A stretch of DNA of 64,000 nt from Microbacterium sp. C7(2022) (GTDB lineage: Bacteria > Actinomycetota > Actinomycetes > Actinomycetales > Microbacteriaceae). This document shows positions 9,140-17,627 of the stretch, piece after piece. The translations under genes and the position numbers were made by a program. The number at the start of each line of letters is the position of its first letter. The first letter of the stretch is position 1. Under the pieces are notes generated by a model. That model had not been told where the DNA came from and ran no database searches. It worked only from the letters and a program-made list of their open reading frames with translations. Location of the stretch: positions 310,001 through 374,000 of the forward strand of contig NZ_JAPEHV010000006.1 in the NCBI RefSeq assembly GCF_028823665.1. The letters are read 5' to 3'.

Positions 9140-10546
9140 ATGAGCGATAGCAGTCCGCAGCCGATGAGCGACGCGCCCTCCCCCGAGGGGTCGTCGCGCT
9201 GGCTGACGAAGGTCGTGCTCTTCTTGAGCGGCCAGACTGTCAGCCTGTTCGGCTCGATGCTCGTGCAGTACGCGGTGTTCTGGTACCTCACGATCACGTA
9301 CCAGTCGGGCTGGATCATGACGCTCGCCGCCCTCTTCGGCTTCCTGCCACAGGCCGTCATCTCGATTTTCGGCGGCGTGTGGGCGGATCGTCATAACCGG
9401 AAGCTGCTGATCATGGGGGCGGATGCCGCCATCGCGGCCACGACGCTCATCTTGGCGCTCATCATGCTCACCGGGTACGACGCGGTGTGGGTCATCTTCG
9501 CCGCGCTCGCGATCCGGTCGGCGGGAGCCGGCATCCAGATGCCCGCCGTCTCGGCGCTGATCCCGCAGATCACACCGTCCGCGCACCTCATGCGCATCAA
9601 CGGAATCAACGGTTCGATCCAGTCGGCGATGGCATTGCTCGCACCCGCCGCTGCCGGAGCGATCTATGCCTGGGCGTCGGCGGCGAACGGCGGATCGTCC
9701 GCCTCGCTCGTCCCGATCTTCTTCATCGATGTGGTCACCGCGCTGATCGGTATCGGGATCCTCGCTGGCATCGCGGTACCCACTATCCGCCGCGCTGCCG
9801 ACGCGCACACGCCTTACTTCGCCGACCTCGTGGATGGCGTGCGCTACGTCGCGCACCACGCGTTCGTGCGGTGGCTACTGGTGCTGTTCGCGATCATCTT
9901 CCTGCTCACGGTCGCGCCGAGCAACCTCACCCCGCTGATGCTCGTCCGCTCGTTCCCCGCCGGCGAGCAGCAGGATGTCATCAACCTCGCCATCCTCGAA
10001 ATCTCGTTCAGCGTGGGCATGATGCTCGGCGGAATCGTGGTGGCGTCGTTCTTCGCCTCGCGCAGCCGCATCGGCATGATCATCTCGTCCTCACTGGTCT
10101 TCGGAGTGCTGTCGATCGGCCTGGGCCTGTCCCCCAACATGTGGGTGTTCTTCGCCTTCATGTTCCTGGTGGGCCTCGCGGTACCGTTCTTCTCGACGCC
10201 GTCGATGACGCTGCTGCAAGAAACGGTCGAACCCGAGCGCCAAGGGCGCGTGTTCGGCTTCGTCGGGATCGTCATGGCCGTGGCCATGCCGATCGGCATG
10301 GTGGTGTTCGGGCCACTTGCCGACCTCGTCCCGATCGAGACGCTACTCGTGGCCGCTGGCGTGCTCACATTTGTCGTGATCGCCGGCGCAGTGTTCCTCC
10401 CGGCAGGGCGGCGGGCGTTCGCCGCCGCGCGCGCCGCGTCACAGATGACGTCGCATGATCCGGCAGTCGCGGCCGCCACGGTCGCCGCGGTCATGGACGA
10501 CGATGCACCCACGCCGGACGACACGCGCGACGGCGACGCACTCTAG
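9140..10546 (+). CDS. MFS transporter
   Basis: A 468-residue major facilitator protein. About 30 cytoplasmic residues precede twelve predicted membrane segments, starting LTKVVLFLSGQTVSLFGSMLVQYAVFWYL. The family signature between helices 2 and 3 is GGVWADRHNRKLLIMGADA. A polar tail of about 50 residues closes the protein. The pattern is that of the MdrT/TetV-like efflux members common in Gram-positives, but the substrate is unknown. ATG 9140 follows an AGAGAG purine run. The gene ends with a TAG that doubles as the start of the -10 box for the next gene. Confidence 0.82.
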   Translation: MSDSSPQPMSDAPSPEGSSRWLTKVVLFLSGQTVSLFGSMLVQYAVFWYLTITYQSGWIMTLAALFGFLPQAVISIFGGVWADRHNRKLLIMGADAAIAATTLILALIMLTGYDAVWVIFAALAIRSAGAGIQMPAVSALIPQITPSAHLMRINGINGSIQSAMALLAPAAAGAIYAWASAANGGSSASLVPIFFIDVVTALIGIGILAGIAVPTIRRAADAHTPYFADLVDGVRYVAHHAFVRWLLVLFAIIFLLTVAPSNLTPLMLVRSFPAGEQQDVINLAILEISFSVGMMLGGIVVASFFASRSRIGMIISSSLVFGVLSIGLGLSPNMWVFFAFMFLVGLAVPFFSTPSMTLLQETVEPERQGRVFGFVGIVMAVAMPIGMVVFGPLADLVPIETLLVAAGVLTFVVIAGAVFLPAGRRAFAAARAASQMTSHDPAVAAATVAAVMDDDAPTPDDTRDGDAL

Positions 10547-10549
10547 GCT
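10544..10549 (+). promoter_or_regulatory. -10 box, leaderless acetyltransferase promoter
   Basis: TAGGCT ends 6 nt before ATG 10556. Its first three bases are the stop codon of the MFS gene. Confidence 0.5.
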
Positions 10550-10555
10550 CAAAAG

Positions 10556-11140
10556 ATGCTGCTGACCGAGCAAGTGACGCTCGAGAACGAACACGTGCGC
10601 CTCGAGCCGCTCAGCCATGATCACGCCGAGGACCTCGCGCGCGCCTGCGTGGGTCTCGAGCACGCGTGGTACACCGCCGCGCCGTCCCCCGACACGATGT
10701 ACGACGAGATCGAGACGCGAAAACGGCGACACGATGCCGGGGTCATGAACCCCTGGGCGGTGCGCCGCCTCGACACGGGCGACGCCGTCGGCATGACGAC
10801 CTTCTGCAACATCGACCAAGCAAACCGCCACGTCGAGATCGGGTACACGTGGCTCGGCCCGAGTGCGCAGCGCACCGCGGTGAACACCGCGGCCAAGCTG
10901 CTTCTGCTGGGCCATGCCTTTGAGGATTGCGATGCGATCGCGGTGGAGTTCCGCACGCACTGGCACAATCGGCAGTCACGCGCGGCAATCGCACGCCTGG
11001 GCGCGAAGCAGGACGGCGTACTGCGCAACGACCGCATCGGCCCCGACGGCACGCTGCGCGACACGGTGGTGTTCTCGATCCTCCCGCACGAGTGGCCCGC
11101 AGTCCGGCTGGGCCTCACCGAGCGATTGCGCCGCGCCTGA
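10556..11140 (+). CDS. GNAT family N-acetyltransferase (RimJ/RimL type)
   Basis: A 194-residue acetyl-CoA-dependent acyltransferase. The opening LENEHVRLEPLSHDHAEDLARA and the following EIGYTWLGPSAQRTAVNTAAKLLLLGHAFEDCDAIAVEF region match RimJ/RimL-like enzymes that acetylate protein N-termini or small amines. The usual Q/R-x-x-G-x-G/A loop is replaced by QRTAVNTA. It has its own leaderless promoter and converges on mtlR, with only 9 bp between the stops. The substrate cannot be inferred. Confidence 0.82.
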   Translation: MLLTEQVTLENEHVRLEPLSHDHAEDLARACVGLEHAWYTAAPSPDTMYDEIETRKRRHDAGVMNPWAVRRLDTGDAVGMTTFCNIDQANRHVEIGYTWLGPSAQRTAVNTAAKLLLLGHAFEDCDAIAVEFRTHWHNRQSRAAIARLGAKQDGVLRNDRIGPDGTLRDTVVFSILPHEWPAVRLGLTERLRRA

Positions 11141-11149
11141 AGGCGCCAC

Positions 11150-13072
11150 TCAGCCGTCGATGACGGCGACGAGCTCGTCGAGGAAGCCCCCGAAGTCGGT
11201 GCTGCGGCGCACGATGCGCTGCACGCTCTCCCGCTCGGAGAACACCTCGACGAACTGCTCGAACACGGTTTGGAAAGCTTCTCGGTCGCTTTCTGAAAAA
11301 GCGACCAGGGCGACCACCTGCACACGCCCGTCACCCCAGGTCATCGACGGTTCGGCGATACCTACCGCGATCGCGGTGCGGGTCGCGGTCATCCCCATCG
11401 CATGCGGCACGGCGAGCGCGTCGGTGAACGCGGTTGACGACAGTTCCTCTCGCTCAATCGCCTGCGACACGTACTCGTCGTCGATCACGCCCTCACGCAC
11501 CAAGTGACTTCCCAGTTCGCGAATGACTCCGTGCACGCCGGCTGCGGCATCCACTCCCCGCACGAATGCCTCGGGAACGAAGTAGCGCTCGAGTTCGGTG
11601 CGCAGCCTTGCCAGGCGCCGCGCGCGCCGGATGCGCCCCACGGCCGCCTGCACCCGTTCAATGTCGGCTTCGGTGAGGAACGGCTGAATCCGAACGATCC
11701 GATCGCTCGGCACAGGCGGGTCCATCGTGGTGAGCACGAGGTCGGTCTGCATGCTCGCGAAGTCGGGATCGACGCGTGTCTCGACAGACACCACGTCGAT
11801 GGCCTGCCCGAGAGAGCGGTCGACGCTCGAGCGCAGCAGTTCGTGCAGTTCGTAGAACCCTGGGCACACGATCGTTGCCGTGAGGTGGTGATCGGGTCGG
11901 CGACTGCGCTCCAGGCGCCCGCCGATGTGCATCGCGATGTACGCGACCTCGTCGTCGAGAAGGGGAATCCCGAGGCGCTCGTGCAGCGCGCTGGCAATAA
12001 ACACCGCGACGTCGAAGATCATCGGGAAGGTGGACTTCAGCGAACGCGTCAATGGGTTGCGCGACCACGCTTGCTCTCGCGAACGATGCAAGAGGTTCTC
12101 GATGTGGACGGTCAGCCGCCGGACGAAATCTTCGTGCGCGATGTCGACCAGGTACTGCTCGGCCGCCTGAGCGACGACATCGCGCACGGCGTCTTCGACA
12201 CGGGAGTCGACGGATGCCGCGTCCGCCACATCACTCGCATGCGAGTCCGGGGCGACGACGCGCGTCAGCACGAGCGTTGCAAGGTGGTGCTGGTCGCCTG
12301 CCCCGAGTTGCACCCCGAGGTGTTGCTCGGCGAGCTCGGCGATGATGTCGGCGATCTCCTGGCGGCGCGCAGAAGGCTCTGCCACAACGGCATCGAGCGG
12401 ACGACCGCGCGACACCCGGTCCGCGGCGATCGCGAAGCCGGTCACCACGTCGGTGATGCCGAATTCGTTGACGAACCAGCCGCGCCCTCCCAGGCGGTCG
12501 ACGAGATCGGTCTTGAACGCTCCCAGCGACTGCGCGCCAGCAGAATCTTCGCCGAGGGTGCGGCGCAACGCGGCGATATCGAAGGAGCCGTCGTCCATCT
12601 CGTCGTGGATGAGTCTGCTGAGCAGCCGCCGTTGCGCGGCCTCGGTTCCTTGCAACCGTGCGCGTGGGCCGACGCGCTCGAGAGTGAGCTCGGTCCCACC
12701 GAGCAGAGAGCGCACGCGCGCGAGGTCTGACTCGACCGTCGCCGACGACACGAACATCTCGTCCGCGATAGCGAAGACGTCGATTCCGTCGGGTGAGTCC
12801 AACAGCGCGCGAACCACCTGGTGCAGGCGGTCTCGCGGCGTGCCGCCGTCGTTGCCGCTGCGCAGGGCGGCGGCCGCTGCCGGGCCGGCACGGTAGCCCT
12901 GCGGCCCCGATTCGACGGCGACCCCGTCCGCGACACGCGCGTTGATCGCGGTGACATACGAGCGAACGCTTCGCGGCGTCACACCAAGAACGTCGGCGAG
13001 GGCCGCGGCCGTCATCCACTCGTCGGCGCGAACGAGCAGACCGAGAACGCGGTCTTGCCTCGCCCGGGTCAT
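11150..13072 (-). CDS. mtlR: MtlR-type PTS-regulated transcriptional activator
   Basis: A 640-residue regulator: N-terminal helix-turn-helix domains (about 1-140), PRD1 (about 145-275), PRD2 (about 290-395, H323 and H382), an EIIB-like domain with C403 in TATIVCPGFYELHELL, and a mannitol-type EIIA domain with H557 in ALAVPHAMG. This is the layout of Bacillus/Geobacillus MtlR, which is switched by phosphorylation from HPr and EIIB/EIIA according to mannitol flux. ATG 13072 is chosen over longer upstream frames because GGAGGAG lies 8 nt before it and the HTH begins there. It is divergent from the mtl/PTS operon it presumably controls. Confidence 0.92.
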   Translation of the reverse strand: MTRARQDRVLGLLVRADEWMTAAALADVLGVTPRSVRSYVTAINARVADGVAVESGPQGYRAGPAAAAALRSGNDGGTPRDRLHQVVRALLDSPDGIDVFAIADEMFVSSATVESDLARVRSLLGGTELTLERVGPRARLQGTEAAQRRLLSRLIHDEMDDGSFDIAALRRTLGEDSAGAQSLGAFKTDLVDRLGGRGWFVNEFGITDVVTGFAIAADRVSRGRPLDAVVAEPSARRQEIADIIAELAEQHLGVQLGAGDQHHLATLVLTRVVAPDSHASDVADAASVDSRVEDAVRDVVAQAAEQYLVDIAHEDFVRRLTVHIENLLHRSREQAWSRNPLTRSLKSTFPMIFDVAVFIASALHERLGIPLLDDEVAYIAMHIGGRLERSRRPDHHLTATIVCPGFYELHELLRSSVDRSLGQAIDVVSVETRVDPDFASMQTDLVLTTMDPPVPSDRIVRIQPFLTEADIERVQAAVGRIRRARRLARLRTELERYFVPEAFVRGVDAAAGVHGVIRELGSHLVREGVIDDEYVSQAIEREELSSTAFTDALAVPHAMGMTATRTAIAVGIAEPSMTWGDGRVQVVALVAFSESDREAFQTVFEQFVEVFSERESVQRIVRRSTDFGGFLDELVAVIDG

Positions 13073-13124
13073 GGCACTCTCCTCCGCCCGACGTCGCATT
13101 CGGGTCCACCCCCAGTCAACCACG

Positions 13125-13164
13125 CGTTCCGCGGGGAACGGCGGCTTTCCGCCCCTGCGGAAAG
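13125..13164. promoter_or_regulatory. two adjacent palindromes, candidate MtlR operators
   Basis: CGTTCC-GCGG-GGAACG (13125-13140, 6-bp arms) is followed 4 bp later by CTTTCCGC-CCCT-GCGGAAAG (13145-13164, 8-bp arms). The two share a TTCCGC core and lie midway between mtlR and the PTS operon. Operator function is inferred from position and symmetry. Confidence 0.55.
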
Positions 13165-13172
13165 AGGACTGG

Positions 13173-13201
13173 TTGTCCGCCTCCCAGCCCCCGCGCACAA
13201 T
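13173..13201 (+). promoter_or_regulatory. putative mtl operon promoter
   Basis: TTGTCC (13173-13178) and CACAAT (13196-13201) are separated by 17 bp, just downstream of the two palindromes. The leader would be very short, which weakens the call. Confidence 0.35.
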
Positions 13202-13219
13202 GAATTCTGGAGGCGATCG

Positions 13220-13570
13220 ATGAAGATTCTCGTGGTGTGCGGTGCTGGTGCGTCCAGCACCTTCGTGGCGCAGCGTTTGCGTCATGCTGCGGCATCACAC
13301 GGGTTCTCGTACACCGCCTTCGCCGGCACCGAGCAGTCGCTCCCCATCGACCTCGATGCCGCTGATGTCGTGCTGGTGGGTCCCCACCTCGTTCACGTGC
13401 TCGATCAGATCGAACACGCGGCCGAGTCCCGCGGCACGACGGTGGTGTTGTTGCCGCCCGACATCTTCACGGATCGGGACGGCTCGCGCACGCTTCGGCT
13501 CGTGCGCGATGCGGTCGGGACGACCGGGGGGCTCTCCCCGACCGCCGACACCACCCCGACGTCCGGCTGA
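13220..13570 (+). CDS. stand-alone PTS IIB-like protein (lactose/cellobiose fold)
   Basis: A 116-residue protein starting MKILVVCGAGASSTF, the phosphocysteine loop (C7) of the small cytoplasmic IIB proteins. The rest fits the alternating beta-alpha fold (DVVLVGPHLVHVLDQIE), with a disordered tail of about 20 residues. ATG 13220 follows GGAGG by 6 nt. It is the first gene of the operon, 40 bp before ptsH. MtlA carries its own IIB domain, so this extra IIB has no obvious transport partner here. It could phosphorylate MtlR or serve a second permease elsewhere. Confidence 0.78.
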   Translation: MKILVVCGAGASSTFVAQRLRHAAASHGFSYTAFAGTEQSLPIDLDAADVVLVGPHLVHVLDQIEHAAESRGTTVVLLPPDIFTDRDGSRTLRLVRDAVGTTGGLSPTADTTPTSG

Positions 13571-13610
13571 CACGAACGAATACCGCACGACACGACAGAG
13601 AGGTCACCCC

Positions 13611-13886
13611 ATGTCCGCCATCTCCCGCACGGTCCACATCGGATCGTCACACGGTCTGCACGCGCGCCCCGCGAAGCTGTTCGCGCAAGCGGCAAAGGAT
13701 TCCGGTATTCCCGTGACGATCGCCAAGGGCTCGGGCGCGCCCGTGAATGCGGCCAGCATTCTCGGTGTGATCTCACTGGGCGTCGAACACGGCGACTACG
13801 TGACTCTCACGGCCGACGGCGACGGTGCCGAGACCACGCTCGACCTTCTCAGCGAGCTGCTCACCACCGATCACGATGCGGAGTAG
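13611..13886 (+). CDS. ptsH: phosphocarrier protein HPr
   Basis: A 91-residue general PTS phosphocarrier. H17 in SSHGLHARPAKLF accepts phosphate from EI and donates it to IIA domains. The helix equivalent to the Ser46 region reads VNAASILGVISLG, with S49 in the corresponding place, but no HPr kinase is visible and actinobacteria generally lack that control. It lies between the IIB-like gene and ptsI, with 4 bp to the ptsI start, so mannitol induction probably raises HPr too. Confidence 0.95.
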   Translation: MSAISRTVHIGSSHGLHARPAKLFAQAAKDSGIPVTIAKGSGAPVNAASILGVISLGVEHGDYVTLTADGDGAETTLDLLSELLTTDHDAE

Positions 13887-13890
13887 CACC

Positions 13891-15564
13891 ATGCCCGAAA
13901 TCCGTGGAGTAGGGATCGGCCTGGGCGTGGCCCAGGGTCCCGTCGCGCGCATGTCAGAGCCGCTCGCGGCGCCGACCGACGAGCCGTCAGAACTCTCCGT
14001 CGACGAAGAAACCTCCCGCGTCGCCGCAGCCGTCGAGGCCGTCGCGCGCGAACTCGAGCAGCGAGGCGAGCAAGCCGGCGGCGCCGCGCGCGACGTGCTC
14101 GAGGCACAGGCGATGATGGCTGAAGATCCGATGCTCGCCGACGAGGTCGCGGCCCGCATCGCACAAGGCAAGAACGGCGAATGGGCGGTGCACGACGCGT
14201 TCGCCGCGTTCCGTGACCAGCTCACGGCGATCGGCGGGTACCTCGGCGAGCGCGCCGCCGACCTCGATGATGTCGCACAGCGGGTCATCGCTCATCTGCG
14301 CGGTGTTCCCGCCCCCGGTGTGCCCGACCCGGGGCATCCGTTCGTCCTCATCGCGAAAGACCTCGCCCCGGCCGACACCGCCTTGCTCGACCTCGACAAG
14401 GTCCTGGCACTGGTCACCACCGAGGGTGGGCCCACGTCGCACACGGCCATCCTCGCGCGCGAGAAGTCGATCGTCGCCGTTGTCGGCGCCGGGGGTGCTT
14501 CACAGCTGAGCGACGGTGAGACAGTGATCGTGGATGCCGCGGCCGGCGTCGTCGTCACCTCACCGAGCGACGACGAACTCACGCGCGCCGAGCGTCGCGC
14601 TGCCGAGCGTGCCGAAGCCGCATCGGCGCCGATCACCGACGGCGCCCTGGCCGACGGCACCGCGATCCCGTTGCTGGCGAACCTCGGAAACCCCAAGGGC
14701 GCCGCCGATGCTGTCGCTCTCGGCGCCGAGGGCGTGGGCCTGTTCCGCACCGAGTTCCTCTTCCTCAGCTCGAGCCAGGCCCCGACGATCGAGCAGCAGC
14801 GTGAGGCGTACATCGAACTGTTGCAGGCGTTTCCCGGGAAAAAGGTGGTCGTGCGCGTGCTCGACGCCGGTGCTGACAAGCCTCTCGCGTTCCTCAACGA
14901 CGCGCACGAAGAGAACCCGGCGCTCGGGCTACGCGGCATCCGTGCGCTTCAAGCCAGCGAAGACATCCTGCGCGAACAGCTCACGGCGTTGGCCGAGGCG
15001 GATGCCGCCACGAGCGCCGATCTGTGGGTGATGGCGCCCATGGTCGCCACGGTCGATGAAGCCGCCTACTTCACCGATCTCGCTCGCGACTACGGCATCA
15101 AGACGGCCGGCGTCATGGTCGAGGTTCCCGCGGCGGCACTCCTGGCCGACCGCGTGCTCGCCGTTTCCGACTTCGCCTCTATCGGCACGAACGACCTGAC
15201 GCAGTACACGATGGCCGCCGATCGGTTGCTCGGTTCGGTCGCGGGCTTCCAAGATCCGTGGCATCCGGCTGTCCTACGGCTGATCAAGGACGTCGGGTCC
15301 GCCGGAGCGACCCTCGGCAAACCGGTCGGCATCTGCGGCGAAGCCGCAGCCGATCCCCTGCTCGCGGTCGTCCTGGTCGGCCTCGGGGCCACCAGCCTGT
15401 CGATGGCTCCCACCGCGCTCGCCGACGTGCGCGCCACTCTGCTCGATCACACCTTCGACGATGCCCGAAAGATCGCCGAAGCGGCCCTGTCCGCCGCGGA
15501 CGCGGCATCCGCACGAACCGCAGCCCACCAGGCCGCGGCCCACACAAAGGAGACACAGCAATGA
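13891..15564 (+). CDS. ptsI: PTS enzyme I (PEP-protein phosphotransferase)
   Basis: A 557-residue cytoplasmic enzyme that takes phosphate from PEP and passes it to HPr. The swivelling His domain carries H184 in GGPTSHTAILAR. The PEP-binding barrel shows GVGLFRTEFLF, the metal-binding GTNDLTQYTMAADR, and the active cysteine in VGICGEAA. The total length is close to the usual 560-575. The ATG follows the ptsH stop by 4 bp and its own stop overlaps the mtlA ATG as ATGA. Confidence 0.95.
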   Translation: MPEIRGVGIGLGVAQGPVARMSEPLAAPTDEPSELSVDEETSRVAAAVEAVARELEQRGEQAGGAARDVLEAQAMMAEDPMLADEVAARIAQGKNGEWAVHDAFAAFRDQLTAIGGYLGERAADLDDVAQRVIAHLRGVPAPGVPDPGHPFVLIAKDLAPADTALLDLDKVLALVTTEGGPTSHTAILAREKSIVAVVGAGGASQLSDGETVIVDAAAGVVVTSPSDDELTRAERRAAERAEAASAPITDGALADGTAIPLLANLGNPKGAADAVALGAEGVGLFRTEFLFLSSSQAPTIEQQREAYIELLQAFPGKKVVVRVLDAGADKPLAFLNDAHEENPALGLRGIRALQASEDILREQLTALAEADAATSADLWVMAPMVATVDEAAYFTDLARDYGIKTAGVMVEVPAAALLADRVLAVSDFASIGTNDLTQYTMAADRLLGSVAGFQDPWHPAVLRLIKDVGSAGATLGKPVGICGEAAADPLLAVVLVGLGATSLSMAPTALADVRATLLDHTFDDARKIAEAALSAADAASARTAAHQAAAHTKETQQ

Positions 15565-17114
15565 CAACGGCGTCTACGCCCACCTCGGGCGGCAGCACGG
15601 TACGAGTCGGGGTCCAGCGCTTCGGAACGTATCTCTCCGGCATGATCATGCCGAATATCCCGGCGCTCATCGCGTGGGGTATCTTCACCGCGTTCTTCAT
15701 CTCCGACGGCTTCACCCCGAACGAAGACCTGGCGACGATCGTCGGGCCGTTCATCCACTATCTGCTGCCGATCATCATCGGCTACACCGGTGGAACCATC
15801 GTCTATGGAGTCCGAGGCGGCGTCGTCGCCTCGATCGCCACGATGGGCGCGATCGCCGGGTCGGACTTGCTGATCGCGCAGGTCAATGCTGACCTGCCGG
15901 CCGACAACCAGCTCGGCCAGGTGCACATGTTCATTGGTGCGATGATCATGGCGCCGCTCGCCGCGTACACGATGAAGTGGCTCGACAGCCTGTGGGACGG
16001 CAAGATCAAGGCGGGCTTCGAGATGCTCGTCAACATGTTCTCCGCCGGCATTTGGGGCTTCGTCATGGCTGTCGTCGGGTTCTACCCGATCGCGTGGCTG
16101 GTCAACGGACTCATGGAGACGCTGAGCAACGCGGTGAACTGGCTCGTCGAGGCGAACCTGCTGCCGCTCACCAGCATCCTGATCGAGCCTGCGAAGGTGC
16201 TGTTCCTCAACAACGCCATCAACCACGGTGTGTTGACCCCGCTGGGCATTCAGCAGGCCGCGGACGAGGGCTCGTCGATCCTGTTCCTGCTCGAAGCCAA
16301 CCCCGGCCCCGGCCTCGGGCTGCTGCTCGCATTCGCGATCTTCGGGATCGGCGCGGCACGGGCCTCGGCCCCCGGTGCGGCGCTCATCCAGTTCGTCGGC
16401 GGCATCCACGAGGTGTACTTCCCATACGCGCTGATGAAGCCGCTCACCATTCTGGCGCTGATCGCGGGTGGAATGACCGGTGTCACCACGAACATGCTCC
16501 TCGGCGGCGCCCTGCGCGCACCGGCCGCCCCCGGCAGCATCCTCGCGGTGCTCGCACAGACCGCGACCGGCGCGTACTTCGCCGTCATCTTGTCGGTGGT
16601 GCTGTCGGCAACCGTGACGTTCCTGATCGCGGGCGTCATCCTCCGGGCATCCCGCAAGCGCGATCTTGCCGCCATGGGCGCGACCGACGACGCCTTCGGC
16701 GCGGCGATCACGCAGACCGAGGCAGCCAAGGGTAAGTCTTCGGACGCACTGTCGGGCCTCCGCGGCGGCGCCGCGACGGCCGCAGACGGGGGCGTGGAGC
16801 CTGCCACGATGACCGAGCGCACGATCACGAACATCGTGTTCGCGTGCGACGCCGGAATGGGATCGTCGGCGATGGGTGCAAGCGTCCTACGCAACAAGAT
16901 CAAGAAGGCGGGCTTCGACGACGTCTCGGTCACCAACAAGGCGATCGCGAACCTCGACTCGTCGGCCGACCTGGTCATCACACAGAACCAGCTCACCGAC
17001 CGCGCGCGTCAGCAGACGCCCGAGGCGATCCACATCTCGGTCGACAACTTCATGAACTCTCCGCGATATGAAGAGGTCGTGCAGATGGTCGCCGACCAGC
17101 ACGAGAACAAGTAG
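15561..17114 (+). CDS. mtlA: mannitol-specific PTS EIICB component
   Basis: A 517-residue membrane permease that imports mannitol and phosphorylates it to mannitol 1-phosphate. The IIC domain (about 15-365) has the sugar-binding GGIHE motif at 280-284 in FVGGIHEVYFPY and several membrane helices. After a polar linker (370-415) the IIB domain has phosphocysteine C429 in IVFACDAGMGSSAMG. IIA is on a separate gene, as in Gram-positive MtlA/MtlF systems. GGAG lies 11 nt before the ATG. Confidence 0.95.
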   Translation: MTTASTPTSGGSTVRVGVQRFGTYLSGMIMPNIPALIAWGIFTAFFISDGFTPNEDLATIVGPFIHYLLPIIIGYTGGTIVYGVRGGVVASIATMGAIAGSDLLIAQVNADLPADNQLGQVHMFIGAMIMAPLAAYTMKWLDSLWDGKIKAGFEMLVNMFSAGIWGFVMAVVGFYPIAWLVNGLMETLSNAVNWLVEANLLPLTSILIEPAKVLFLNNAINHGVLTPLGIQQAADEGSSILFLLEANPGPGLGLLLAFAIFGIGAARASAPGAALIQFVGGIHEVYFPYALMKPLTILALIAGGMTGVTTNMLLGGALRAPAAPGSILAVLAQTATGAYFAVILSVVLSATVTFLIAGVILRASRKRDLAAMGATDDAFGAAITQTEAAKGKSSDALSGLRGGAATAADGGVEPATMTERTITNIVFACDAGMGSSAMGASVLRNKIKKAGFDDVSVTNKAIANLDSSADLVITQNQLTDRARQQTPEAIHISVDNFMNSPRYEEVVQMVADQHENK

Positions 17115-17127
17115 CATCCCACGACCG

Positions 17128-17165
17128 CTGCAGGGTCGGACGGCGAGAGGCCTCCGGCCCTGCAG
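17128..17165 (+). promoter_or_regulatory. intercistronic hairpin mtlA-mtlF
   Basis: CTGCAGGGTCGG and CCGGCCCTGCAG form a 12-bp stem with one G-U pair around a 14-nt loop. It has no U-tract. It may protect the mtlA 3' end or act as a partial terminator between mtlA and mtlF. Confidence 0.55.
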
Positions 17166-17189
17166 CCCCATCGAGAGAAGGGCAAGAAG

Positions 17190-17627
17190 ATGGCAGATGA
17201 AGTACTCACCGCCGCGCAGGTACGCATTCACGCCGACGGTGCCACCCAGCAGGAAGCGATGAAAGAAGCCGCCGACATCCTCGAGGCTGCCGGTGCTGTC
17301 ACCAGCGCCTACTACGAAGCGATGCAGCTGCGCGAGCAGACCGTGTCGACGTACATGGGCATGGAACTCGCCATCCCGCACGGGACGAACGAGACGAAGG
17401 ACGCGATCCTCGACTCTGCGCTCTCCGTCGTCCGCTATGACGGCGGCGTCGACTGGGACGGCGAGCACGTGACCTTCGTCGTCGGCATCGCGGGCAAGGG
17501 CGACGAGCACCTCGAGATCCTGTCGAAGATCGCGGTGCTGTTCTCTGACGAGGACGAAGTGGCCGCGCTGAAGTCGGCCACGACCGCAGACGAGCTGTTC
17601 GCCCTGGTGTCACAGGCCGGCGTGTGA
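17190..17627 (+). CDS. mtlF: mannitol-specific PTS EIIA component
   Basis: A 145-residue cytoplasmic IIA protein of the mannitol/fructose family. H64 in MELAIPHGTNETK is the phosphorylation site that relays phosphate from HPr to the MtlA IIB domain. GAGAAGGG lies about 9 nt before the ATG. The gene follows a hairpin after mtlA and its stop overlaps the mtlD start by one base. The length agrees with MtlF. Confidence 0.93.
   Translation: MADEVLTAAQVRIHADGATQQEAMKEAADILEAAGAVTSAYYEAMQLREQTVSTYMGMELAIPHGTNETKDAILDSALSVVRYDGGVDWDGEHVTFVVGIAGKGDEHLEILSKIAVLFSDEDEVAALKSATTADELFALVSQAGV

Noticed and set aside
11150-13285. 711-residue form of MtlR
   Set aside because: The extra 71 codons run through the palindromes and promoter of the divergent operon, while ATG 13072 has GGAGGAG and begins at the DNA-binding domain.
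13220-13570. Two-component or thioredoxin-like protein
   Set aside because: The VVCGAGASSTF loop and chain length fit the PTS IIB family and the operon context is PTS.
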